A stretch of DNA of 35,562 nucleotides from the IMG/VR virus record IMGVR_UViG_3300007538_000080, positions 1 to 35,562 of that record; one strand, given 5' to 3'. The translations under genes were made by a program, and so were the position numbers. Shown one piece after another: positions 23,104 to 31,119 of the stretch. This stretch comes from a virus. The notes beneath the pieces are model-generated. The model saw nothing but the letters and a program-made list of their open reading frames with translations, ran no database searches and was not told the DNA's origin. How positions within the stretch are numbered: position 1 is the stretch's first letter; the number at the start of each line of letters is the position of its first letter.

Positions 23104-23390
23104 TAGTTATTTTCCTCGTTACTTTCGATATCGATTTCGGGAGCAGGCTGCTCCTCAATTTCGGTACCAACTGGGCGCTCCCACTCAGTACCATCTTGAA
23201 CTAGCCCATCACCGTCTGCGTCTACTGCGTTAGGGACGTACTTAGCTTTTCTTTTTGTTTCTTTTTTTGGTGCAGCCTGAGCCTCAGCACCATCTAGCGC
23301 CTCAAGGTCTTTGCCCAAAACTTCGTGACCAATGTAGTGGTCTGGCACAGATACAATCTTGCCTGTGCGGGTATTCATAGCTAAAGCCAT
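23103..23390 (-). CDS. Small protein with EF-hand-like loop (95 aa)
   Basis: The centre carries NAVDADGDGLVQDGTEW; the DxDxDG core with a later Asp/Glu resembles a calcium-binding EF-hand or dockerin loop. It is flanked by a Lys-rich segment (PKKETKRKAKYVP) and an acidic tail (EIDIESNEENN). Role unknown; it sits between the tail terminator and tube genes and may be a structural accessory. GGAAGG is 8 nt before the ATG, and a TGG-TAAAAT promoter-like element lies 22 nt upstream. Confidence 0.6.
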   Translation of the reverse strand: MALAMNTRTGKIVSVPDHYIGHEVLGKDLEALDGAEAQAAPKKETKRKAKYVPNAVDADGDGLVQDGTEWERPVGTEIEEQPAPEIDIESNEENN

Positions 23391-23412
23391 TAGAATCCTT
23401 CCAATCTGTTCT

Positions 23413-23421
23413 ATTTTACCA
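23413..23421 (-). promoter_or_regulatory. Putative extended -10 promoter TGG-TAAAAT before 23390
   Basis: The element overlaps the stop codon of the tail terminator gene and leaves a leader of about 15 nt that contains GGAAGG. It would add transcription for the major tail protein gene. It belongs to the recurrent TGn-TAnAAT series. Confidence 0.5.
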
Positions 23422-23841
23422 TACGGTGTTAACTTGAAACAGGAATCCTATCTCAACTACGTATCTCTTTGCCTTGCCATCTGGGGCAGCGTAAGTAACG
23501 GAGCCGCCTTCGAACCTAATTTCACCAGCATCAGTCGCTTGGAAACCTACAATTTTATTCTTGACAGCATCTGCAACCTGCCTGGATGCCCTCTCGTTTT
23601 CTGAGATACAGCTTACAAGGGCGTAGCTTTGTGCGGCATCATACTTCGCTCCAGTAATACCGTTGCCGGTTCCCGTTGGGTACATGTCAGAATACTGCAC
23701 AACGATGTAGGGAAGCAGCCTGCCGTTAGCATCAAAGCGTAGTTTGGCATCGTCAGGAGCAGACGTCTCGTAGACATCCTGTGGCAGCTCATTCAGCTTT
23801 GCGGTTATCTGGTCGTGAATAGCAATAAGATTTAAGCTCAT
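23416..23841 (-). CDS. Tail terminator / tail completion protein (141 aa)
   Basis: Order and length fit the siphovirus tail terminator. Near the N-terminus LIAIHDQITAKLNELPQDVY is the usual leading helix; LPYIVVQYSDMYPT and AQSYALVSCISENERASRQV follow with the beta-strand and helix pattern of this fold, ending VEIGFLFQVNTVW. No enzyme motif. It is coupled to the neck protein upstream by a 1-bp overlap. Confidence 0.65.
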   Translation of the reverse strand: MSLNLIAIHDQITAKLNELPQDVYETSAPDDAKLRFDANGRLLPYIVVQYSDMYPTGTGNGITGAKYDAAQSYALVSCISENERASRQVADAVKNKIVGFQATDAGEIRFEGGSVTYAAPDGKAKRYVVEIGFLFQVNTVW

Positions 23842-24446
23842 TAGATATTACTCTTTCCTGCTTTAAGTAGGTAGTCCCTGTAGAACTTCCTAACTCTATC
23901 GTCAAACATCTTTTCACCACGTAGCCTAGTGTTAAATAGTGCCTTCATTGGCGGTATGTATTGTGTGCCATATTCCTGGTAGTCAAAGTATTTGTACCAC
24001 AAGCGAACCCAGCCAACACGAATGTTGAGTCTCTTTATCGAACCGTCAGACTCAATTCTGTAACGAACTTCTCTGTTCATTGTACCAGTATCTATACGGT
24101 TGACAAAGCCCTTCATCATCCTGGTAACGTCTCTGGCAAATGGCGTCATTGCTTTCTTTGCCTGAACCTGCATCTCTACGGTTCCAGCTGGCAGCACTCT
24201 TCTGGATACTTGGCTTGCGAACATATTTAAGTCGCCCTCCATAATCCTGAACTGTGCGGACTTACCACCCTTAGAATTAATAAACCTTGCTACTGAACGA
24301 ATTTCTTTAGATAGTCTTTGAGTATCTTGCCTAGCCTTGCGCAGGCTGCGGTCGTAGTCGGAATAGTCTAGCTGAAAGTTAAGCGAGCTTGGACCAGAGG
24401 CTTTGGACCTGTCCTTTGAATATCCGTACTCGGAACGCCTAGTCAT
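23841..24446 (-). CDS. HK97 gp10-like neck protein (201 aa)
   Basis: The motif YQEYGTQYIPPMKALFNTRL near residues 155-174 matches the FxExGT-xxxP-xP signature of HK97 gp10/minor tail completion proteins. The basic N-terminal part (RSLRKARQDTQRLSKEIRSV) is helical. It overlaps the preceding connector gene by 8 bp. It should sit at the head-tail interface. Confidence 0.75.
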   Translation of the reverse strand: MTRRSEYGYSKDRSKASGPSSLNFQLDYSDYDRSLRKARQDTQRLSKEIRSVARFINSKGGKSAQFRIMEGDLNMFASQVSRRVLPAGTVEMQVQAKKAMTPFARDVTRMMKGFVNRIDTGTMNREVRYRIESDGSIKRLNIRVGWVRLWYKYFDYQEYGTQYIPPMKALFNTRLRGEKMFDDRVRKFYRDYLLKAGKSNI

Positions 24447-24906
24447 TTGTCGGGTCTAGCTCCAGGTCAACTCTGCAGAGCAGGGTTCGCTCCCAAGCGT
24501 TGCTAGAGTTTAAGACGCCGATAACCATGTAAGAAAACTTCTCGAGCTGAGCGTTGTGTGGAGATGCTGTGACAATCATCTTGTCATTTGGCCTGATGTC
24601 TGGGACTACGCCGTCAGAGCCCTCAAGAGTGTTTTTGTTTAGCGGTAGAACTACACGCACACTCTGCAGAGCGGTAGGGTTATACTCTTCTGGGGTTTCT
24701 GTGACATTTGATACCGGCTGAATTCTGGCTGGACCTGTGTAAAGGTCGGTTGATGTACCAGAGAAGCTGTTAGTAGCAGGGTCGTAGGTCTGGTCACCCG
24801 ATGCTGGGTTGTAGATACGCACAGTTGCGAGCTGCAGAGCATAGCCCACGGGCTGATTGTGGGTCAGCCAGCGTGGGTCTACAGCTCCTCTAGTGTTTAG
24901 AGCCAT
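24439..24906 (-). CDS. Head-tail connector, stopper-like (155 aa)
   Basis: Beta-rich protein in the stopper slot. Segments such as TDLYTGPARIQPVSN, VRVVLPLNKNTLEGSDGVVP and RPNDKMIVTASPHN match the DUF6093-type head closure proteins common in actinophages; the tail is KFSYMVIGVLNSSN then RTLLCRVDLEL. It overlaps its upstream partner by 10 bp. Confidence 0.7.
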   Translation of the reverse strand: MALNTRGAVDPRWLTHNQPVGYALQLATVRIYNPASGDQTYDPATNSFSGTSTDLYTGPARIQPVSNVTETPEEYNPTALQSVRVVLPLNKNTLEGSDGVVPDIRPNDKMIVTASPHNAQLEKFSYMVIGVLNSSNAWERTLLCRVDLELDPTND

Positions 24907-25301
24907 GAGTTGTCCGGTTTGGTCGTAAACGAAACCAGAGCAATCTCTTCGTAGGAGTCTTCGGCTTCGTCTTTGTCAGCCTCTGCTTGTAGCAAAGTGG
25001 CCTGAGCTCTTAGCTCGGCTCCTAGCTTGGCTCCGTCGGTTGCGTAATCTGCAGTCTTGATTACCTTGTTGATAAGGGACTCTGAGGTAGCAAGCACAAG
25101 CTTAGCCTGAGCCGCTGCTCGCTTTACATTGTTTGAATACAGAGCAAGGAAAGCCTGCACCTGTGAGTCGTTAAAAATATAAGACGCTGCGGCACTTGGG
25201 TCTGCTAGGTTGTCTAGCTGCTCTACATCTGGGATAAGCAGGCGAACCTGCCCAACTGCTGTTGAGTAGTCTGGAGGAGTTAAATCTGGTGCGTCTGGCA
25301 T
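24897..25301 (-). CDS. Head-tail adaptor protein (134 aa)
   Basis: A mostly helical protein of the gp6/gp15 adaptor kind: YSTAVGQVRLLIPDVEQLDN, then IFNDSQVQAFLALYSNNVKR and AAQAKLVLATSESLINKVIK. This arrangement is the standard adaptor in the ring below the portal. The ATG has no ribosome site and lies 6 nt after TACAAT, so it is probably leaderless. It is separated from the capsid genes by the fibre block, which is unusual. Confidence 0.75.
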   Translation of the reverse strand: MPDAPDLTPPDYSTAVGQVRLLIPDVEQLDNLADPSAAASYIFNDSQVQAFLALYSNNVKRAAAQAKLVLATSESLINKVIKTADYATDGAKLGAELRAQATLLQAEADKDEAEDSYEEIALVSFTTKPDNSWL

Positions 25302-25307
25302 GACTCT

Positions 25308-25316
25308 ATTGTATCA
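25308..25316 (-). promoter_or_regulatory. Putative extended -10 promoter TGA-TACAAT, leaderless start at 25301
   Basis: Minus strand reads CCTGATACAATAGAGTC then ATG. TACAAT ends 6 nt before the start codon and no Shine-Dalgarno lies between. It would drive the connector and tail genes independently of the fibre block. Confidence 0.5.
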
Positions 25317-25336
25317 GGCTTATATGCCTTGAGCGA

Positions 25337-25666
25337 TTATCGCACCAACCCTGCAACTAGAGCGGAGACTTCTGCTTCTGTTAGACCTAAAGCAAGGAGC
25401 TTAGCCCTAGCACTGGCAGGTGCATCTCTGCGCTCTACCTCTTCGGCGGTTAGTTCACGAATTGTCCAGCCCTGCGACAGAACGCCGTCAATATCTATTG
25501 GGCCTGAGTCGTAAACCACTTGGTCTGTCCCTGCAACTGGTCGCTCAGTCTCAACAACTGCTTGCCAGCCATCTGGTAGCGCATCTCCTTCTTGCCATTC
25601 AGCTACGACCAGCTGAATATCTCCAATGTGGCGTGGATATTCGCCCTCTGCATTTATATATATCAT
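25337..25666 (-). CDS. Hypothetical appendage-associated protein (109 aa)
   Basis: The first half reads PRHIGDIQLVVAEWQEGDAL and PDGWQAVVETERP, a WxxGDxLPxGW pattern that I have seen in fibre-linked phage proteins but cannot name. The C-terminus is helical (LTAEEVERRDAPASARAKLL; LTEAEVSALVAGLVR). It is last in the fibre block, after the propeller gene. AGGA lies 8 nt before the ATG. Confidence 0.5.
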   Translation of the reverse strand: MIYINAEGEYPRHIGDIQLVVAEWQEGDALPDGWQAVVETERPVAGTDQVVYDSGPIDIDGVLSQGWTIRELTAEEVERRDAPASARAKLLALGLTEAEVSALVAGLVR

Positions 25667-25670
25667 TTGA

Positions 25671-26993
25671 TTATCCTATCTCTTTAAAGTCTTGCGGTAA
25701 AGCGGCGCTTGCGTCTATAAGCGCCGAGGTTCCTGCCGTTAGTGAACTGGTTGCTGCCGTTAGTGAACTGGCTGCTGCCGTTAGTGAAATGCTTCTTGAA
25801 GTTGAAGAACCTGCTATATAATTTATGGGGATTTGCATTTGATAAAATCCAGTTAGGCTGCCGTCATTAGGTAGCGCAGCAAGGAAGAATTTATCTTTAC
25901 CTACGACATCCATATAACCAGACACATAAACAGTACCACTTGAGTTAATTTTTATTGAATCGGCTAGGTGCTGATTGTTGCCATACAATATTCGCTGCCA
26001 CTGAAGAGTGCCGCTTGAGTCGTATTTAACAATGAAGAACCTGTTGTACGCAAAGCCTCCCGAGCTCCATTTGCCATTTATATAAACGTTACCACTTGAG
26101 TCAAAAGCTAGCCCCTCACCAGTTTGACTGCCGGAGCCCTCCAAAACTCTTTGCCACTGAATAGTGCCACTTGAGTTGTATTTAGCAAGGAAGAGTTCAA
26201 GGAGGCCCGTACCCGTTGACCTTGAATAACCAGTTATATAAACGTTGTCATTTGAGTCAACTCCTACTGCATTGCCATAGTCACTACCACTCCCACCCAC
26301 TGTTCGCTGCCACTGAATAGTGCCGCTTGAGTTGTATTTAGCAAGGAAGAGGTCGTCACTGCCAGCACCTGCCGAGCGTGTACGACCAGCTACATAAACG
26401 TTGCCACTTGAGTCAACTGCTATTCCATAGCCATATTCATCACTCCCCCCACCCAATGTTCGCTGCCACTGAAGAGTGCCGCTTGAGTTATATTTAGCAA
26501 GCAAGACGTCCCGACTGCCAGCACCTGCTGAGCGTGTTTCACCGGATACATAAATGTTGTCATTTGAGTCAATAGCTAGTTGCCAGCCATAGTCAACACC
26601 ACCCCCACCCAATGTTCGCTGCCACTGAATAGTGCCTGCTGAGTTGTATTTAGCAAGTAAGAGGTTTTGTGGGAACGGGTCTAGGTAACCAGTTATATAA
26701 GCGTTGGCACTTGAGTCAACTGCTATTCCATAGCCAAGGTCATTAGCACTTGCACCCAGTGTTCGCTGCCATTGAACAGTGCCACTTGAGTTTTGTTTTA
26801 CAAGCAAAAGGTCATAAGCACCTTGACCCGCCGAGCGGGTACTTCCAACCATATAAACGTTGTCACTTGAGTCAATATCTATCCCTGTGCCTTGGTCATC
26901 TTGGCTTGAGCCACCTATTAATGACATCCAATACTGAATCAGCTGAATACCAGCCGCTTGTGCACTCAGAATCCCTAAAAGTGTAAGCTTCAT
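25671..26993 (-). CDS. Beta-propeller virion protein with SBBP-type repeats (440 aa)
   Basis: Six full and one partial ~52-residue repeats fill residues ~30-370; each carries a version of LAKYNSSGTIQWQRTLGG then YGIAVDSSGNVYVAG. This is the SBBP repeat, expected to build a seven-bladed propeller; the short N-terminal DSSDNVYMVG strand probably closes the ring with the last partial blade. The N-terminus (MKLTLLGILSAQAAG) is mildly hydrophobic. The C-terminus has the heptad-like SLTAAASSLTAATSSLTAGT. Propellers of this kind are mainly known from bacterial surface proteins; here it sits among fibre genes, so a sugar- or protein-binding appendage is inferred. Its ATG overlaps the previous stop (TAATG). 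Confidence 0.75.
   Translation of the reverse strand: MKLTLLGILSAQAAGIQLIQYWMSLIGGSSQDDQGTGIDIDSSDNVYMVGSTRSAGQGAYDLLLVKQNSSGTVQWQRTLGASANDLGYGIAVDSSANAYITGYLDPFPQNLLLAKYNSAGTIQWQRTLGGGGVDYGWQLAIDSNDNIYVSGETRSAGAGSRDVLLAKYNSSGTLQWQRTLGGGSDEYGYGIAVDSSGNVYVAGRTRSAGAGSDDLFLAKYNSSGTIQWQRTVGGSGSDYGNAVGVDSNDNVYITGYSRSTGTGLLELFLAKYNSSGTIQWQRVLEGSGSQTGEGLAFDSSGNVYINGKWSSGGFAYNRFFIVKYDSSGTLQWQRILYGNNQHLADSIKINSSGTVYVSGYMDVVGKDKFFLAALPNDGSLTGFYQMQIPINYIAGSSTSRSISLTAAASSLTAATSSLTAGTSALIDASAALPQDFKEIG
25738..25800 (-). repeat. 21-bp tandem repeat (about 3 copies)
   Basis: Copies at 25738-25758 and 25759-25779 differ by one base (plus-strand unit starts GTTAGTGAACTGG); 25780-25800 is a diverged third. 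They encode the SLTAATS heptads at the C-terminus of the propeller protein. Confidence 0.85.
25930..26890 (-). repeat. ~156-bp coding repeats of the beta-propeller
   Basis: Each blade begins on the plus strand with a variant of CGCTGCCACTGAA(T/G)AGTGCC. Copies are close enough at DNA level to recombine, which could change blade number. Confidence 0.75.
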
Positions 26994-28591
26994 TACACCA
27001 CAGCCACATTTCCAATTAGTCGGTATTCATCAGTCGCTACACACAGCAAGGTTGCCGATGAATACTGTGCGCCCACTGTAAAACTACCTGATGTTGTTGA
27101 TGTTTCTGCTCCAGCTACAGTTGCGCCGCTAGCCGTAACCGTTAGTTCACCTGCGCCATCTGCAATAATGTCCACCCTTGCTCCAACCGTAAAGTCTGTG
27201 CTGGCATTTACTGTTACAACTGTAGGAGACCCGCTAGTAAACCTGATGGTCTTACCCATGTCTGATGATGTTAAGGTTCTTGCCGTAGTTGCATCAGTGA
27301 CGAAGCTGGCCAGTGGATTATCAATCTGGTCCTGAATTGATGATGTAACACCAGCAACGTAGTTCAATTCAGTTGCTGTAGCAGTCACATCTGTTACATC
27401 AGCAAGAAGATGCGTGTGAGTTGAAGCAGCTTTGCCATCAAGCTGAGTTTGGATTGCAGAGGTCACACCGTCAACGTAGTTAAGCTCAGTTGCCGTAGCA
27501 GTTACATCCGTAATGTCAGCAATAAGATGCGTGTGGCTAGAGCTTGCCTTGCCATCAATCTGACCTTGGATATCAGAAGTCACTCCATCAACGTAGTTCA
27601 ATTCAGTTGCTGTAGCAGTCACATCTGTTACATCAGCAAGAAGGTGCGTGTGTCCCGTATCTGACTTGCCAGAAAGAGACGCTGTAACAGTTGTGGCAAA
27701 GTTAGGGTCGTCGCCAAGCGCTGCAGCCAGCTCGTTCAGTGTGTCCAAAGTCGCAGGAGCTGAGTCAACGATTGCAGCAGTAACCTCTGTTACAACATCG
27801 CCCCAGCTTGCGGTTGTACCGTCAGTAGTCAAGTACTTGCCAGTCTCACCCGTCTGCGATGGTAGCCCATCTAGCTGAGCATTAACCCACTTGGAGCCAT
27901 CCCACTGAATCACCTCACCAGTAGCAACTGAAGTAATCAGCACGTCGTGTAGTTCACTTAGCTCATAGCCGTTCTGAACCTCGACAAAGATTTCACCGTT
28001 GTTTAGCTGGCTACGAATAACGTAACCAATAAAGACCATGTGGTTTGGCGTTACAGGCGGTGCGCCATAGATAAGGCCACCGGCAGTGGTTGGAGACAGC
28101 CACACGGCGCTTCCAGCTGCAATGCCATCTGTGTTTAGACCCGATAGCCTTCCAAAGGTTACAACGTAACCTTGACCGCCAATTGGGATTTCTTCATAGA
28201 CGAGACCAAAAGTTTTGGTAGAAGTTGCTTCCGTGTCTGCTTGAGCTAGGGATATTAGAGCGTTATCGCCATTTGCTCCAGAAATGTAAACAGCAGCACC
28301 TTTGGCTACTATACTTCCAGTGTCATTCTGCACAGCGGTTAGCTCTGGTGCCTCAAGCTTAGCTGCAGCAACTTCGTCAAAGCCAATCTCAGAGCCAGTA
28401 AGAGTTATTGGAGCAGCTACTGTGCTTGAGTCTCCGTAACCAAGTGCTGTCCAAGCCGTAGAGCCATCACCAAACTTCAATCTTCCAGTATCAGTCTCAA
28501 GACCGGGCTCACCCAATGCAAGAACTGGGTTTGCTGAAGTCCAGTTAGCAGCAGTGTCCCTACGGAGCTTAATAACAGTTTGTGCGGGCAT
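26993..28591 (-). CDS. Tail-fibre-like protein with Mtd-N-like head and triple internal repeat (532 aa)
   Basis: The first ~50 residues (IKLRRDTAANWTSANPVLAL, then GRLKFGDGSTAWTALGY) match the N-terminal attachment domain of major tropism determinant-type phage proteins. Residues ~85-200 are a beta domain common in fibres (GAAVYISGANGDNALISLAQ; GLVYEEIPIGGQGYVV). Residues ~285-305 contain LDTLNELAAALGDD, shared with the 30535-31119 protein. Three 39-residue repeats follow (HTHLLADVTDVTATATELNY). The C-terminal ~80 residues resemble a beta domain for surface contact. AAGGA lies upstream and a TGA-TAAAAT element 25 nt before the ATG. Confidence 0.75.
   Translation of the reverse strand: MPAQTVIKLRRDTAANWTSANPVLALGEPGLETDTGRLKFGDGSTAWTALGYGDSSTVAAPITLTGSEIGFDEVAAAKLEAPELTAVQNDTGSIVAKGAAVYISGANGDNALISLAQADTEATSTKTFGLVYEEIPIGGQGYVVTFGRLSGLNTDGIAAGSAVWLSPTTAGGLIYGAPPVTPNHMVFIGYVIRSQLNNGEIFVEVQNGYELSELHDVLITSVATGEVIQWDGSKWVNAQLDGLPSQTGETGKYLTTDGTTASWGDVVTEVTAAIVDSAPATLDTLNELAAALGDDPNFATTVTASLSGKSDTGHTHLLADVTDVTATATELNYVDGVTSDIQGQIDGKASSSHTHLIADITDVTATATELNYVDGVTSAIQTQLDGKAASTHTHLLADVTDVTATATELNYVAGVTSSIQDQIDNPLASFVTDATTARTLTSSDMGKTIRFTSGSPTVVTVNASTDFTVGARVDIIADGAGELTVTASGATVAGAETSTTSGSFTVGAQYSSATLLCVATDEYRLIGNVAVV
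27318..27655 (-). repeat. 117-bp tandem repeat, three copies
   Basis: The period is shown by TGCGTGTG recurring every 117 bp near 27413, 27530 and 27647 on the plus strand. Copies 1 and 3 (outer) are nearly identical over about 60 bp, the middle one is more diverged, suggesting gene conversion between the outer copies. Confidence 0.85.
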
Positions 28592-28616
28592 TAATCAATC
28601 CTTACAGTCTTAGTTA

Positions 28617-28625
28617 ATTTTATCA
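28617..28625 (-). promoter_or_regulatory. Putative extended -10 promoter TGA-TAAAAT before 28591
   Basis: The TGA stop codon of the collagen/repeat fibre gene doubles as the TGn of the promoter. The leader is about 18 nt and contains AAGGA. Confidence 0.5.
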
Positions 28626-30215
28626 TGCCGAGCCTCCATCAATTACGAGCGCATCGTAATCTAGGCCGATTGTGTTACTAGAGTATGTAATTGGAGAAGT
28701 AGCAGAAAGGTCCCCTAAGTCTCCTTGGTCACCTTTGGGAATAGTGAAGTCAAAAATAGCAGCTCCACTTGTTCCAACATTTGTAACAACTACAGGGTCT
28801 GCAGGAGCTCCAGTTGTTACTGTGCCGACTGTGATTGTAGCTGCATCACCCTGTGGCCCGGTGGCTCCGGTCTCACCCTGAATACCTTGCTCGCCCTGAA
28901 TGCCTTGGATACCCTGAATACCTTGAACGCCCTGAATACCCTGAGCGCCTTGAAGCGCAAGCGGATACCAGTGAGTAGCTAGCTCTGTAGGCTCTTCACC
29001 AACAGTTGGGTCGCCTGATGCAAACCAGCTGGCACTATTGTGGAAAACAGCATCATTGTTTACATAGTCAACTGTATTATCCCAGTCTCCCTGCCAAGTA
29101 ATACCGGTTGCACCAGTAGCCCCGATTGGGCCTTGAGGTCCTGTAGGTCCAGCAGGGATAGTGAAGTCAAAAACAGCATCTTCTGCAGTCCCGGAGTTGC
29201 TTACAGCAGCGGGATTGCCGTCCACAACAGTGCTGACCGTTCCAACAGCTAAAGTCGAAGCCCTGCCCTGTGGAATTTCAAAATCAAAAATTGCTGCTGC
29301 AGTGGTCCCGGAGTTTGTAACAGTAGCGTCATCGGCAGAGGTTACTGTCGCTACGGTTCCAACGTCAAGAGTCGCAGCAGTTCCCGTGGCACCAGTTGGG
29401 CCGGTTGGTCCTGCTGGAATAGTGAAGTCAAATACTGCATCAGCTGTTGTGCCAGAGTTGCTCACTGCTGCAGGGGTGCCGTTTACCACAGTTGTTGTTG
29501 TTCCAACATCAAGAGTGGCAGCAGCACCCTGTGGAATACTAAAGTCAAACACAGCGTCTGCTGTTGTTCCTGAGTTTGTAACCGCAGCAGAAGTTCCGGG
29601 AGCTGTTGTAGTTGTAGTCCCAGCATCGAGAGTAGCTGCGATGCCCTGCGGAATTCCAAAGTTTACAGTCTGAGCAGGGGCATCACCAGTAATCTCTACG
29701 GTCGCACTTGATTCAGGGGTGAGAGTGGTAGTTGTTCCCACTGTGAGCACAGTGGCAGGCCCTGTAGGTCCGACTATGTAATAAGTTCCATTTGCTGCAG
29801 CGACAGGTGCTACTACAGTTAGGTCAACTTCTGTGTCGGAGGGAAGTGCAATGCTAAAGCTTGGGAGCGAAACCGGAACGTCATTTTGGTCTGTAAGCCT
29901 AAACTCTACAGTCCATGTCCAGTCGACTGGGTTCATGTCAACATCGTCAGTTGCTACTAAGCGGACACCACGAGTTGTCCCGTAGCCGCACAGGTAGCCC
30001 TCAGTGTCAAGAGTTGTTTCTACGACTGCAGGGAGAATGGTAACTGGATTAGGCGAGGCTGTGCCGTCAAGAAGCCTTATTGGGCTTGGCCTAAAGTAAA
30101 TGCTTCCCTTTGCGGGTATGCCATCAGGGAATAGGTCGGCATCGTTGCTGTCAGAGTACGCCAGCAAGAACTGCCCGACGACAGTTCCATAGTTTACGTT
30201 AGTAGGTAAGGCCAT
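28623..30215 (-). CDS. Fibre protein with beta repeats, collagen-like segments and a chitin-binding-like domain (530 aa)
   Basis: Residues 1-~150 are an N-terminal beta domain (VNYGTVVGQFLLAYSDSNDA). About six ~40-residue repeats follow (VFDFTIPQGAAATLDVGTTT), with short collagen-like inserts ([28 protein letters not shown]). Near 375-410, ITWQGDWDNTVDYVNNDAVF and HNSASWFASG resemble a CBM5/12 carbohydrate-binding fold. [18 protein letters not shown] comes next, and the protein ends DALVIDGGSA. The ATG lies 9 nt after TAGAAT with no ribosome site. Confidence 0.75.
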   Translation of the reverse strand: MALPTNVNYGTVVGQFLLAYSDSNDADLFPDGIPAKGSIYFRPSPIRLLDGTASPNPVTILPAVVETTLDTEGYLCGYGTTRGVRLVATDDVDMNPVDWTWTVEFRLTDQNDVPVSLPSFSIALPSDTEVDLTVVAPVAAANGTYYIVGPTGPATVLTVGTTTTLTPESSATVEITGDAPAQTVNFGIPQGIAATLDAGTTTTTAPGTSAAVTNSGTTADAVFDFSIPQGAAATLDVGTTTTVVNGTPAAVSNSGTTADAVFDFTIPAGPTGPTGATGTAATLDVGTVATVTSADDATVTNSGTTAAAIFDFEIPQGRASTLAVGTVSTVVDGNPAAVSNSGTAEDAVFDFTIPAGPTGPQGPIGATGATGITWQGDWDNTVDYVNNDAVFHNSASWFASGDPTVGEEPTELATHWYPLALQGAQGIQGVQGIQGIQGIQGEQGIQGETGATGPQGDAATITVGTVTTGAPADPVVVTNVGTSGAAIFDFTIPKGDQGDLGDLSATSPITYSSNTIGLDYDALVIDGGSA

Positions 30216-30224
30216 TATAAATCC

Positions 30225-30233
30225 ATTCTACCA
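30225..30233 (-). promoter_or_regulatory. Putative extended -10 promoter TGG-TAGAAT, leaderless start at 30215
   Basis: Minus strand reads TGGTAGAATGGATTTATA then ATG; the spacing from -10 to ATG is 9 nt and there is no Shine-Dalgarno. Confidence 0.5.
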
Positions 30234-30236
30234 TTG

Positions 30237-30515
30237 TTAGGCGTCTCCGCCATCTACAACATCCGCAGATGACAGCTCGGCGTCGCCGCCGTCAATCAGC
30301 GATACAGGGGTCATTGCAATCCACTGCTCGCCGCCAAATATATAGGCGACCTGAGTGTCGGACATAAAAAACGTTTGCCCGACTGATGGATTGCTAGGGA
30401 AAGAAACGCCCGTTTCAAAGTTGCCCGCTGGAAGTGCTGCAATCTCAGAGCGCACAGAATTGAACTCTTGTGCGATTCTAGTCGCAAGAGCTGTTATCTG
30501 GGAGACAAGAGACAT
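30237..30515 (-). CDS. Small appendage protein with shared N-terminal module (92 aa)
   Basis: The N-terminus SQITALATRIAQEFNSVRSE matches the start of the 30535-31119 protein and looks like a trimeric coiled-coil docking helix. A small beta module follows (FPSNPSVGQTFFMSDTQVAY, IFGGEQWIAM), then two copies of a terminal motif, LIDGGDA and VVDGGDA, like the VIDGGSA end of the next fibre. The ribosome site is weak (AAGGG 12 nt upstream). Confidence 0.6.
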   Translation of the reverse strand: MSLVSQITALATRIAQEFNSVRSEIAALPAGNFETGVSFPSNPSVGQTFFMSDTQVAYIFGGEQWIAMTPVSLIDGGDAELSSADVVDGGDA

Positions 30516-30534
30516 TTTAAGTTTTAGCCCTTAA

Positions 30535-31119
30535 TTAAACTAGGCCAGCCTCAAACGTCGTTACATAGTTGGTGTCTGTTGCTCCAACGTCAACTGAGTT
30601 TGCCTTTGAGTCAAGTGCATCCTGTAGTCCGTTAACCTTAGCAATTACAAAGCTTGCATCTGGAACAACTGGAGCCGAGGAGAAGGTTTTAATTCCAGCA
30701 ATAGTCTCGTCGCCGGTTACGTGAACAACGTCAGCGTCGTCTGCCTTTGCGTTGATTAGGTCCGTGATAGTTGTGGCAAAGTTCTCATCGTCACCAAGTG
30801 CTGCTGCCAACTCGTTAAGGGTGTCAAGAACACCAGGAGCGCCATCAATTAGAGCGGATACAGCTGCATCAATAGATGAGCTAATCTTGGTGCTGGACCA
30901 TGTGGTGGTGGTAGCGGTAGTGGCATCGCTAATAATCTCAGTTAGGTCAATGGCTCCAATTGCAGCGTTAAGCTCGTTTAGTGCCGCAACTAGATTGGTC
31001 TTGTCGGTGGTGGTAAGGGATGAAAGGTCTGCGACATTGCCGTTAATAAGCGTGCGGACTGATTTTACTTCAGTCGCAATTCTTGTGGCTAGATTTGAAA
31101 CATTTGTTGATAGTGACAT
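30535..31119 (-). CDS. Fibre-like protein with shared coiled-coil modules (194 aa)
   Basis: N-terminal module VSNLATRIATEVKSVRTLIN is shared with the previous entry. The middle contains LDTLNELAAALGDDENFATT, shared with the 26993-28591 fibre, and a helical SSKISSSIDAAVSALI. The C-terminus ends VTTFEAGLV, similar to LLFENGLV in the neighbouring 87-aa protein. The whole reads like a trimeric shaft without a receptor tip. Its ATG overlaps the previous stop (TAATG). Confidence 0.65.
   Translation of the reverse strand: MSLSTNVSNLATRIATEVKSVRTLINGNVADLSSLTTTDKTNLVAALNELNAAIGAIDLTEIISDATTATTTTWSSTKISSSIDAAVSALIDGAPGVLDTLNELAAALGDDENFATTITDLINAKADDADVVHVTGDETIAGIKTFSSAPVVPDASFVIAKVNGLQDALDSKANSVDVGATDTNYVTTFEAGLV

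Noticed and set aside
29161-29673. 170-codon plus-strand ORF
   Set aside because: Antisense to the repeats of the 530-aa fibre; its periodic Val/Ala text mirrors that repeat.
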